Source: Acidobacteriota bacterium (lineage in GTDB: Bacteria > Acidobacteriota > Terriglobia > Versatilivoradales > Versatilivoraceae). From it: DNA of 5,028 nucleotides. Shown here piece by piece: positions 1-5,028 of this stretch. Both the position numbers and the translations under genes were made by a program. How positions within the stretch are numbered: the first letter of the stretch is position 1; each line of letters opens with the position of its first letter. The stretch spans positions 1 through 5,028 of the forward strand of contig JAPOZE010000258.1 in NCBI GenBank assembly GCA_026706225.1, given 5' to 3'. Under the pieces are notes generated by a model. The model made no database searches, was not told where the DNA came from, and saw only the letters and a program-made list of their open reading frames with translations.

Positions 1-501
1 GTCCCCTTCGCCGAGGCCCCTTGCAGCGATCTGCGTCGCTGCTCGGAAACGGCGGCGGGCATTCTGCAGGGAAGGAACGACGTCCCGCTGCGAGAGATGC
101 CGGAACTGCGCGAGAAGAACTTCGGAGCCTGGGAGGGACTGACTTTCCGCGAAGTGGAGGCGCGTTATCCCGACCTGTATCGCAACTGGCTGATGGCCGC
201 AGACCCTTCCTTCGCACCGCCCGGCGGCGAGAGCGATCTTCAGCTCTGCTCCCGCGCCGAAACCGTCGTCGACCGGCTGCGGGAGTCCCCCACCGACGAT
301 GGCGGCAACTTCCTGGTGGTCACGCACGGCGGCATGCTGCGAGCCCTGATCGCCCGCCTGCTGGAACTGCCGGCTCAAAAAATGTGGAATTTCCGCTTCG
401 CCAATGCCGGCCTCTCCGTGGTCAGTGTCTTCGCCGAAGGCAGTGCCGTGGTGGACCTCCTCAACGACACCAGCCACCTGGGAGACGCCCTCGGCAAGTG
501 A
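1..501 (+). CDS. cobC: Histidine phosphatase, probable alpha-ribazole phosphatase CobC (5'-truncated)
   Basis: The first in-window codon is already inside the gene; 166 residues remain before TGA at 499-501. The missing N-terminus would carry the LxRHGET motif with the phospho-accepting histidine. Visible histidine-phosphatase (phosphoglycerate-mutase-like) hallmarks are SDLRRCSETA (in-window residues 9-18), LREKNFGAWEG (36-46, matching the family's conserved acidic/FGxWEG segment), PPGGES (73-78) and VTHGGMLRAL (107-116) with the second catalytic histidine at 109. In the family, CobC removes the phosphate from alpha-ribazole 5'-phosphate (or adenosylcobalamin 5'-phosphate) in the cytoplasm during assembly of the lower nucleotide loop of B12. 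The fold alone does not separate CobC from other phosphoglycerate-mutase-like phosphatases. The specific name rests on cobQ and cobU lying directly downstream on the same strand. The first ATG in the frame (position 97) is not the start, because conserved sequence continues upstream of it. Confidence 0.82.
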   Translation, partial: VPFAEAPCSDLRRCSETAAGILQGRNDVPLREMPELREKNFGAWEGLTFREVEARYPDLYRNWLMAADPSFAPPGGESDLQLCSRAETVVDRLRESPTDDGGNFLVVTHGGMLRALIARLLELPAQKMWNFRFANAGLSVVSVFAEGSAVVDLLNDTSHLGDALGK

Positions 502-552
502 TGGAATACTGGAGAAGCCGGACTCGAAATCCCGACCCGGATCCTCTCCCAC

Positions 553-560
553 AGGAAGAG
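553..560 (+). promoter_or_regulatory. Ribosome binding site of cobQ
   Basis: AGGAAGAG is a purine-rich Shine-Dalgarno-like stretch 8 bases before the ATG at 569. It supports that ATG over the in-frame ATG at 404, which lies inside cobC and would add 55 residues with no CobQ-like sequence. Confidence 0.65.
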
Positions 561-568
561 AGTGCCAT

Positions 569-2083
569 ATGGGCAAGGTCCTGATGGTCCAGGGCACCGG
601 CTCCCACTCGGGCAAGTCGCTTCTGACCATGGCCCTGTGCCGCATTTTCTCCAGGGACGGTCTGCGGGTGGCTCCCTTCAAGGCGCAGAACATGTCGCTC
701 AACTCTTTCGTGACCCCGGACGGCCGTGAGTTCAGCCGGGCCCAGGCAGTTCAGGCCGATGCCGCGGGGGCGGTTCCCCGGGTCGAGATGAACCCGGTTC
801 TGCTGAAACCCCAGGATGGAATCCGTTCTCAGGTGGTGGCGATGGGGAGGCCCCTGTGCGCGGCCTCGGCCAGAGAATACGGGAACCTGACGCCGCAACT
901 GTGGCCTCTGGTCGCTCGATCGCTCGACACCCTCCGGGAGTGCAACGACATCGTGGTCATGGAGGGTGCCGGCAGTCCCGCCGAAATCAACCTGCGGGAA
1001 CAGGAGATCGTCAACATGCGGGTAGCGCGTTTCGCCGAAGCGCCGGTGATTCTGGTGGGAGACATTGACCGGGGCGGCGTCTTTGCTTCCCTGTTGGGCA
1101 CGGTGGCGCTGATGGAGCCGGAGGAACGGGCCCTGATCCGAGCCTTCGTCATCAACAAGTTCAGGGGAGACCCTTCCCTGCTGGACTCGGGATTGGAAGA
1201 ACTGAAGCAACGCACCGGGGTTTCCACCGTAGGCGTGCTGCCCTATTTCACCGAGGTCAACCTGCCTGAAGAGGATTCCGTGGGGTTGGAGGATCCGAAG
1301 GGGACTCAGCCTGAACCGGAGGCACCTCTGGATATTGCCGTGATCCAGCTGCCCCGCATCGCCAACTTCGACGACTTCGACCCGCTGCGCCGCGAGCCCG
1401 GCGTTCGCCTTCGATACGTCGACAGTCCCGGCCGGATGGGTTGTCCCGACCTGATCGTCATTCCCGGGTCCAAGACGACGGTGGCCGACCTGAAGTGGAT
1501 GCGGCAAAGGGGTCTGGACCGATCGGTCCTGGCGCACCGAAGAACCGGAAAGCCTGTGGTAGGCCTGTGCGGCGGCTATCAGATGCTGGGGCAACGTATC
1601 CTCGACCCCGAGAGGGTGGAATCCGACTGTCCTGAAACGGACGGTTTGGGCCTGCTGCCCGTCAAGACCGTTTTCGAGTCCAAGAAGGCGACCTGCCAGG
1701 TGAAGGCGGACATTGTGTCCGGACGGGGCCTCACGGCCGGTAGCCAGGGCAGTTCAATCTCGGGCTATGAAATCCACATGGGGAGAACCTCCGGATCCGG
1801 TTCCGCCCCCTTTCGAATTCGGGAACGCTCCGGAAAACCGGCCGACGCCCCCGAAGGCGCTCTGGACTCGGACGGCTTGACCCTGGGAACCTACCTCCAC
1901 GGCCTGTTCCACAACCACGATTTTCGTCGCAAACTGCTGCTGTATCTGGCTGGCGCAAAAAACGTGTCGCTGCCTGCAGGGGCGGTGCTGGACATGGAGA
2001 GGGAATATGACCGGCTGGCCGACCTGGTCAGCCGCCACCTGGACATGGCCTCTGTCCACCGGATTGCGGGATTGAAGCCTTGA
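569..2083 (+). CDS. cobQ: Cobyric acid synthase CobQ/CbiP (glutamine-hydrolysing)
   Basis: Cytoplasmic enzyme that amidates the b, d, e and g side chains of adenosylcobyrinic acid a,c-diamide, using ATP and glutamine, to give adenosylcobyric acid. The 504-residue length is normal for the family. The N-terminal dethiobiotin-synthetase-like ATPase domain shows QGTGSHSGKS (8-17, P-loop), FKAQNMSLNS (37-46), MNPVLLKP (74-81), EGAGSPAEINL (132-142), GDIDRGGVF (164-172) and FVINKFRGD (193-201). The C-terminal type-1 glutamine amidotransferase domain (about 253-450) shows IANFDDFDPL (264-273), IPGSKTT (298-304), the nucleophile Cys334 in GLCGGYQMLG, a conserved YEIHMG (His403) and the catalytic-type His444 in GTYLHGLF. 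Both domains look intact, with no frameshift. The gene begins 67 bases after the cobC stop, and its TGA overlaps the cobU start, so it should be co-transcribed with both. The start at 569 is chosen for its Shine-Dalgarno and because family similarity begins at MGKVLMVQG. Confidence 0.97.
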   Translation: MGKVLMVQGTGSHSGKSLLTMALCRIFSRDGLRVAPFKAQNMSLNSFVTPDGREFSRAQAVQADAAGAVPRVEMNPVLLKPQDGIRSQVVAMGRPLCAASAREYGNLTPQLWPLVARSLDTLRECNDIVVMEGAGSPAEINLREQEIVNMRVARFAEAPVILVGDIDRGGVFASLLGTVALMEPEERALIRAFVINKFRGDPSLLDSGLEELKQRTGVSTVGVLPYFTEVNLPEEDSVGLEDPKGTQPEPEAPLDIAVIQLPRIANFDDFDPLRREPGVRLRYVDSPGRMGCPDLIVIPGSKTTVADLKWMRQRGLDRSVLAHRRTGKPVVGLCGGYQMLGQRILDPERVESDCPETDGLGLLPVKTVFESKKATCQVKADIVSGRGLTAGSQGSSISGYEIHMGRTSGSGSAPFRIRERSGKPADAPEGALDSDGLTLGTYLHGLFHNHDFRRKLLLYLAGAKNVSLPAGAVLDMEREYDRLADLVSRHLDMASVHRIAGLKP

Positions 2084-2661
2084 AGAAAGAACTCATTTTC
2101 ATCCTTGGAGGCGCGCGTTCCGGCAAGAGCACCCATGCCGAAAGACTGGCTCGCCGGGGCCGGCGGGTGCTGTTCGTGGCCACGGCTGAGGCGCGGGACG
2201 AAGACATGAAGCGACGCATCGCCGCCCATCGCGAGCGGCGCCCGGCCGACTGGGACACCCTGGAGGAGCCCCTGGACCTGGTGGCCGCGCTTCGCCCCCT
2301 TCTGGACCGCTACGACACCTTCCTGCTGGACTGCCTCACCCTTTGGGCCAGCAACCTGCTGCTCGACGAGCCCGTCCAAGCCGAAGAAGGCAATCGGATC
2401 CCGGATTTCGCCCGGGAACTGATGGATCTCATCGCAGAGTCCCCTGCAACCTGGATCCTGGTCAGCAACGAGGTCGGCCAGGGCATCGTTCCCTCCTCAG
2501 CTCTGGGCCGCGCCTACCGGGATGCCCTGGGACGAATGAACCAGATGGTTGCCTCCCGCGCGAACAGGGTCTATCTCATGACCGCCGGCCTGGCCCTGGA
2601 ACTGAAGTCCCTGGGCGCCCGGCCCTACGATAAGACGGATCCGGACCCGCCAGGCCCTTGA
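2080..2661 (+). CDS. cobU: Adenosylcobinamide kinase / adenosylcobinamide-phosphate guanylyltransferase CobU (CobP)
   Basis: Bifunctional cytoplasmic enzyme. It phosphorylates the aminopropanol hydroxyl of adenosylcobinamide, then transfers GMP from GTP to make adenosyl-GDP-cobinamide, the substrate of cobalamin synthase. The 193-residue length is close to the usual 180-190. The P-loop GGARSGKS is at 10-17. RIAAHRERRPADW (46-58) carries His50, corresponding to the histidine that is guanylylated in characterised CobU. LLDCLTLWASNLL (82-94) is the Walker-B region, and VSNEVGQGIVPSSALGRAYR (128-147) with the following DALGRMNQ (148-155) forms the family's C-terminal signature. The start is TTG, four bases overlapping the cobQ stop (TTGA at 2080-2083). 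No strong Shine-Dalgarno is seen, so translation is probably coupled to cobQ. No in-frame ATG lies nearby, and family similarity begins immediately (KKELIFILGG). No further cob gene follows, so this looks like the operon's last gene. Confidence 0.95.
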   Translation: MKKELIFILGGARSGKSTHAERLARRGRRVLFVATAEARDEDMKRRIAAHRERRPADWDTLEEPLDLVAALRPLLDRYDTFLLDCLTLWASNLLLDEPVQAEEGNRIPDFARELMDLIAESPATWILVSNEVGQGIVPSSALGRAYRDALGRMNQMVASRANRVYLMTAGLALELKSLGARPYDKTDPDPPGP

Positions 2662-2731
2662 TGCCACAGCCGTCGTCCACCCAACGGCGTCTGCAGACAC
2701 GGCCCCACCGCAACCGCAAACCGGCATTGGT

Positions 2732-2748
2732 CCCGGCTGCCAGCCGGG
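2732..2748. terminator. GC-rich perfect hairpin after cobU, possible terminator or intergenic repeat
   Basis: CCCGGCT (2732-2738) pairs perfectly with AGCCGGG (2742-2748) across a GCC loop, 71 bases after the cobU stop. The following bases (TCCCACCTTG) are not a U-tract, so a classical Rho-independent terminator is not shown. It could be a weak or Rho-assisted terminator, or one copy of a short palindromic repeat scattered through the genome. Confidence 0.35.
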
Positions 2749-2862
2749 TCCCACCTTGATCAACCCCGGGCTTGACAATCTGCGCTTGCGGAGCCACTCG
2801 CGCACTTTTCCGGAACGGAGCTTCTTTTCGGGAGGGAATTGCATCCAATTACCGGCCCATCG

Positions 2863-2896
2863 GGCGGTTGGGGGCAACATGTCCGTCAACAACGCC
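2863..2896. repeat. Imperfect inverted repeat upstream of the LRR gene
   Basis: GGCG+GTTG (2863-2870) can pair with CAAC+CGCC (2887-2890 and 2893-2896) with a two-base AA bulge, around a 16-base loop containing the palindrome ACATGT. It ends 14 bases before the extended -10-like element, so it covers the region where a -35 box would lie. It may be an operator or RNA hairpin, or may be chance in GC-rich sequence. Confidence 0.2.
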
Positions 2897-2910
2897 AGAC
2901 CCCGGTCGGC

Positions 2911-2919
2911 TGTTATACT
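2911..2919 (+). promoter_or_regulatory. Putative extended -10 promoter element for the LRR gene
   Basis: TGTTATACT fits the extended -10 pattern TGnTATAAT, with five of six matches in the hexamer (2914-2919). It stands out as AT-rich in a GC-rich gap. No good -35 lies 16-18 bases upstream, consistent with an extended -10 type. Transcription would start near 2926, giving a very short leader that barely includes the Shine-Dalgarno, which weakens the case. The element also lies within the inverted repeat TATAC-TG-GTATA (2914-2925), a possible operator. Confidence 0.35.
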
Positions 2920-2926
2920 GGTATAC

Positions 2927-2932
2927 AGGTGA
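2927..2932 (+). promoter_or_regulatory. Ribosome binding site of the LRR gene
   Basis: AGGTGA is 7 bases before the ATG at 2940. It fixes the start of the LRR protein: no in-frame ATG, GTG or TTG follows before the hydrophobic core of the export signal. Confidence 0.7.
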
Positions 2933-2939
2933 TTCCCCT

Positions 2940-3119
2940 ATGAGACTCTTTTCGATTCATGAACGACTCCGCAGTTGTCTGCGCCTGTCCGAGAGCAGGC
3001 AACCCGACGTTGCCGCCCGGTTCTCCCTCCCCGGAGCGACACTCGGGTGCCGCCGGATTCTGCTGCTTCCGGCCTGGCTGAGCGGCTGTTTGCTGGCTTT
3101 CCCCGGCGTGGCCACTGCC
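2940..3119 (+). other. N-terminal export signal with unusually long n-region
   Basis: Residues 1-39 are polar and Arg-rich. They are followed by a hydrophobic stretch ILLLPAWLSGCLLAFPGV (40-57) and an AxA cleavage site (Ala58-Thr59-Ala60, cut before Gln61). Mature protein would begin just before the first cap. Arg38-Arg39 directly before the hydrophobic core, plus the long n-region, is Tat-like. The consensus is weak, however, and a Sec signal with an extended n-region is equally possible. Cys50 lies inside the hydrophobic core in LSGC and could suggest a lipobox (L-S-G-C). The better-placed AxA site argues against that, but it remains an alternative. Confidence 0.7.
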
Positions 3120-5028
3120 CAAGGGGTCTGCGACCGCACAACGCAGGTGCGGGACAAGTTGGTAGAGACCACCAGGGTTGCCTCCTGCGAGAACGTCACC
3201 CCCGAGCATCTGGCCGCCGTGACGCAGCTCGATCTGACCGAGTCCGGCATCGGTGCCCTGCAGCCCCACGACTTCAGGGACCTCGGCCGGCTCCAGCGAC
3301 TGTATCTGCGTGGAAACTCCCTCACCATCCTGCCGCCTTCCCTCTTCCACGGCCTGGTCCGACTGGAGCAACTGGGTCTGAACTCCAACCGCTTGACCCA
3401 ACTGCCTCCGGGACTCTTTGCCGGCCTGGGCTCTCTGGAATGGCTCTGGCTGAACGGCAACCAGCTCCCAACACTGCCCGATGGCATCTTCAGCGATCTG
3501 GCGGGCCTGACCCACTTGACCCTTGCGGAAAACTCGCTGACCGATCTGCCGGCGGGCGTCTTCACCGGATTGACCGGTCTGGAAAGTCTGTCGTTGCTCC
3601 AAAACTCGCTGAGCGCACTGCCCGACGAGGTCTTCCGCGGTCTGAGCAATCTGAATCAGCTCTGGTTGCAGGACAACTTTCTCACGGCTCTTTCCGAAGA
3701 CACCTTCCGCGATCTGATCAACCTGCGAACGCTGAAGCTGGATCACAACCGGCTGGATGTTCTGCCCAGTCGCACCTTCCACGGACTAAGCCTTCTGCAA
3801 CGCCTCACTCTTGACTCGAACTCGCTGAGGGAACTCCCCGAGGGAGCCTTCGCGGGGTTGAGCAGCCTGGTGGAACTGCAGCTCCGCCAGAACCGACTGC
3901 GGACCCTGCCCGAAGGGATTTTCAGCGGGCTGCGTCTTCTGCAGACCCTGACTCTGGACGATAACTCCCTGAGGGGGCTTCCGGAGGGGGTCTTTGACGG
4001 CTTGAGCCAGCTGGTTCAACTACCGCTCCAGGGGAACGATCTGAGGACCCTGCCCGAAGGAATTTTCAACGGATTGAGCGGCCTGAAACGCCTGACCTTG
4101 AATCGAAACTCGCTGAGGAAACTTCCCGCCGGCGTCTTCCGCGAACTGCCGCTCCTGCGGGATCTGGCGCTGGAGGACAACCGGCTTCCGGCCCTGCCCA
4201 AGGGACTCTTCGACGAGAACCTGGCCACCCTGGGCGCCGTCAGGGACAGCCCGGGACTCCGTGTGGACCCCACCCTGAAGGCCGAGCCGGGCTTCGTCTT
4301 CCCCGCAGGAGCCGCCGCCCCCGGAGCCGCCGCCACGGCCACGGTGACGCTGCACCGTCCGCTTCCGGTGGCCGTACGCCTGCCCTACAGCCTGGGAGGC
4401 ACGGCGACAACCGCCGACTACTCCGACCTGTCGCCCGCCCCCGAGGAGGGATTGCTGTTTCCAGCCGGAGAAACCCGGCGGCAAATCAGTCTGACCATCC
4501 TGGCGGGCGCCGACAAGCTGGGCAAAACCGTCGTGTTCACTCTGGCCCAACTTTCCGACATCCGCCTGCGACGGTCGGATGGGACGGAACCGGACGCTCC
4601 CTTCCTGCCGGCCGAAGTCCTGCTGTCCCTTTCTTCCGAAGGAACCACCCACACTCTGACCGTTGCCGACGCTGGATCCATCACCGGAGGAGTTTGCGAC
4701 CGCACGCCCCAGGTGAGGGACAGACTGATGGAGGCCACCGGGGAGTCTGCCTGCGGGCAGGTCACTTCGGGACAACTGGCTGCCGTGACCCTGCTCGATT
4801 TTCGGCGGTCCGGAATTCATGCCCTGGAAGCCCGGGACTTCAACGGATTGAGTTCCCTCACGAGCTTGAGTCTGGGTGAAAACCGGCTGGCGACTCTTCC
4901 CGAGGGGATCTTCAGCGGATTGGGAAGCCTGGAACGTCTGGAGATGCCGGGCAACGCTCTGAGCCATCTCACCAGGGATGTCTTCAGCGGATTGAGCAGC
5001 CTGACCTGGCTGGACCTGCGCGGCGATG
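2940..5028 (+). CDS. Secreted modular leucine-rich repeat protein with Calx-beta-like domain (3' end outside window)
   Basis: A single open frame of 696 codons with no stop, continuing past the window. Order of parts: N-terminal export signal (1-60); cysteine cap GVCDRTTQVRD (62-72) with Cys64 and Cys83; 14 LRR units of exactly 24 residues (94-429; first atypical) with pattern LxxLxLxxNxLxxLPxGxFxGLxx (typical LRR class); a degenerate C-cap (430-447); Ala/Pro/Gly-rich linker (448-467); a Calx-beta-like beta-sandwich (about 465-577) with TADY (491-494) and LLFPAGETRRQISLTI (505-520); then a second cap GVCDRTPQVRD (584-594) with Cys586 and Cys605, and a second LRR array from 616. LRR solenoids bind proteins or glycans, so a surface or secreted adhesive or recognition role is inferred, but no ligand can be named. 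No catalytic motif is seen. It starts 278 bases after cobU and probably has its own promoter. It is not part of B12 synthesis. Confidence 0.93.
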   Translation, partial: MRLFSIHERLRSCLRLSESRQPDVAARFSLPGATLGCRRILLLPAWLSGCLLAFPGVATAQGVCDRTTQVRDKLVETTRVASCENVTPEHLAAVTQLDLTESGIGALQPHDFRDLGRLQRLYLRGNSLTILPPSLFHGLVRLEQLGLNSNRLTQLPPGLFAGLGSLEWLWLNGNQLPTLPDGIFSDLAGLTHLTLAENSLTDLPAGVFTGLTGLESLSLLQNSLSALPDEVFRGLSNLNQLWLQDNFLTALSEDTFRDLINLRTLKLDHNRLDVLPSRTFHGLSLLQRLTLDSNSLRELPEGAFAGLSSLVELQLRQNRLRTLPEGIFSGLRLLQTLTLDDNSLRGLPEGVFDGLSQLVQLPLQGNDLRTLPEGIFNGLSGLKRLTLNRNSLRKLPAGVFRELPLLRDLALEDNRLPALPKGLFDENLATLGAVRDSPGLRVDPTLKAEPGFVFPAGAAAPGAAATATVTLHRPLPVAVRLPYSLGGTATTADYSDLSPAPEEGLLFPAGETRRQISLTILAGADKLGKTVVFTLAQLSDIRLRRSDGTEPDAPFLPAEVLLSLSSEGTTHTLTVADAGSITGGVCDRTPQVRDRLMEATGESACGQVTSGQLAAVTLLDFRRSGIHALEARDFNGLSSLTSLSLGENRLATLPEGIFSGLGSLERLEMPGNALSHLTRDVFSGLSSLTWLDLRGD
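3126..3290 (+). repeat. Cysteine cap plus first LRR-like unit, module copy 1
   Basis: Encodes residues 63-117: VCDRTTQVRD, Cys64 and Cys83 (19 apart, likely a disulfide closing the hydrophobic core), LAAVTQLDL (91-99), and an atypical first LRR with SGI in place of the usual NxL. Copy 2 is at 4692-4856. By eye, 32 of 57 aligned residues (62-118 against 584-640) are identical with no gaps. Confidence 0.85.
3219..4226 (+). repeat. First LRR array: 14 units of 72 bp
   Basis: Each unit encodes exactly 24 residues with no insertion or deletion in any of the 14. The first (94-117) is the atypical cap-linked unit. The next thirteen (118-429) follow LxxLxLxxNxLxxLPxGxFxGLxx. Two deviate at the LP position: unit 238-261 has LSEDTF, and the last (406-429) ends LPKGLFDENLA, leading into the C-cap. 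The units are diverged in DNA, so this is an old coding repeat rather than a recent satellite. Confidence 0.93.
3795..4226 (+). repeat. Two-unit (144-bp) higher-order repeat, three copies
   Basis: In the last six units of the first array, alternate units resemble each other. Units at residues 286, 334 and 382 share LTLxxNSLRxLP. Units at 310, 358 and 406 share a different pattern with NRL or NDL; the first two of these share LRTLPEGIF. Period is 48 residues, copies at 3795-3938, 3939-4082 and 4083-4226. This implies growth of the array by copying pairs of units. Confidence 0.65.
4332..4670 (+). other. Calx-beta-like domain between the two LRR modules
   Basis: Residues 465-577 are predicted beta-rich. 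ATATVTLHRPLPVAVRL (465-481) leads to TADYSDL (491-497), LLFPAGETRRQISLTI (505-520), VVFTLAQLSD (531-540), and finally HTLTVAD (571-577). The DY...LxFxAGET...IxLTI pattern is the Calx-beta hallmark. Some extracellular members bind calcium, but the acidic ligand set is not clear here. It probably acts as a rigid spacer or adhesion domain. An Ala/Pro/Gly linker encoded partly by two copies of GGAGCCGCCGCC (4308-4319, 4323-4334) precedes it. Confidence 0.65.
4692..4856 (+). repeat. Cysteine cap plus first LRR-like unit, module copy 2
   Basis: Encodes residues 585-639: VCDRTPQVRD, Cys586 and Cys605 with the same 19-residue spacing as copy 1, LAAVTLLDF (613-621) and an atypical SGI unit. Every landmark lies exactly 522 residues (1566 bp) after its counterpart in copy 1. 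Confidence 0.85.
4857..5028 (+). repeat. Second LRR array (runs off the window)
   Basis: Two complete 24-residue units are visible: LTSLSLGENRLATLPEGIFSGLGS in two parts (LTSLSLGENRLATLPEGIF, SGLGS; 640-663), and 664-687, which has LTRDVF in place of the usual LPxGxF. The third unit, starting LTWLDLRGD (688), is cut by the window end. The array length and any further modules cannot be seen. Confidence 0.9.

Larger units (their letters stand above)
2662..2939. other. Intergenic region between the cob operon and the LRR gene
   Basis: These 278 bases hold no convincing gene. Open frames on the - strand here run into cobU antisense and have no recognisable protein features. I see no tRNA and no cobalamin riboswitch core. 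A lone GCCACT occurs near 2793, but without the surrounding conserved B12 elements. Contents are a GC hairpin (2732-2748), a TTGACA (2772-2777) with no matching -10 at 15-18 bases, an imperfect inverted repeat (2863-2896), and the promoter-like element and Shine-Dalgarno of the next gene (2911-2932). Confidence 0.7.

Noticed and set aside
404..568. Upstream in-frame ATG extension of cobQ
   Set aside because: It would overlap cobC by about 98 bases, adds 55 residues unlike CobQ, and ignores the Shine-Dalgarno placed before 569.
461..1594. 377-codon - strand open frame over cobQ
   Set aside because: It is in antisense codon register with cobQ, whose CobQ motifs are unmistakable. The antisense product is low-complexity His/Gln/Arg-rich sequence with no recognisable motif.
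2772..2777. Perfect TTGACA as a -35 box
   Set aside because: No acceptable -10 lies 15-18 bases downstream (the best is CACTCG), and a sigma-54 reading fails at the required GG. Kept only as a note.
2791..2800. Possible cobalamin riboswitch (GCCACT)
   Set aside because: Only a six-base match is present, without the B12-box or other conserved core segments, and it lies upstream of a gene unrelated to B12.
2837..2850. Small inverted repeat AATTG-CATC-CAATT
   Set aside because: A 5-bp stem with no neighbouring functional signal is expected by chance.
2975..3814. 279-codon + strand frame in the LRR region
   Set aside because: It overlaps the LRR frame out of phase, is Arg/Pro/Ala-rich as expected of a shifted GC-rich frame, and carries none of the regular LRR periodicity.
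2913..4967. Three long - strand open frames covering almost the whole LRR gene
   Set aside because: They are one antisense frame lying in exact codon register with the LRR gene. Antisense stops there can only arise from sense TTA, CTA or TCA, which this gene nearly avoids (CTA at 3786 and 4020 are what break the frame). The openness is a codon-use artefact, and the antisense proteins have no family features.

Overview
This is a GC-rich bacterial window in which every credible gene lies on the + strand. It has two unrelated parts: the end of a cobalamin (vitamin B12) biosynthesis operon, and the beginning of a large secreted leucine-rich repeat (LRR) protein. High GC, a TTG start and a Gram-negative-style secreted repeat protein fit a free-living or host-associated bacterium. 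The style of LRR protein (VCDRT-QVRD cap plus LPEGxFxGL repeats) recalls proteins I associate with Acidobacteriota and sponge or marine metagenome bacteria, but the sequence alone does not fix the taxon.

Positions 1-2661 hold three tightly packed genes. First comes a 5'-truncated histidine phosphatase (probable CobC, alpha-ribazole phosphatase). Next is a complete cobyric acid synthase, CobQ/CbiP. Last is a complete adenosylcobinamide kinase/guanylyltransferase, CobU/CobP, which starts at a TTG overlapping the cobQ stop. CobQ amidates adenosylcobyrinic acid a,c-diamide to adenosylcobyric acid. After the aminopropanol arm is added by enzymes not seen here, CobU makes adenosyl-GDP-cobinamide. 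CobC handles the alpha-ribazole phosphate side of nucleotide-loop assembly. The operon promoter and any cobalamin riboswitch would lie upstream of the window.

Positions 2662-2939 are a non-coding gap. It contains a perfect GC hairpin without a U-tract, an imperfect inverted repeat, an extended -10-like element (TGTTATACT) inside a small TATAC/GTATA inverted repeat, and a good Shine-Dalgarno just before the next ATG.

Positions 2940-5028 are one uninterrupted reading frame of at least 696 codons that runs off the window. Its order is: export signal; cysteine-containing cap; 14 LRR units of exactly 24 residues each; Ala/Pro-rich linker; Calx-beta-like domain; then a second cap and a second LRR array. 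The second cap and LRR array repeat the first at an exact 522-residue (1566-bp) spacing. This modular protein, probably a secreted or surface binding protein, is the most interesting object in the window. I see no phage, transposon, CRISPR, tRNA or rRNA features.
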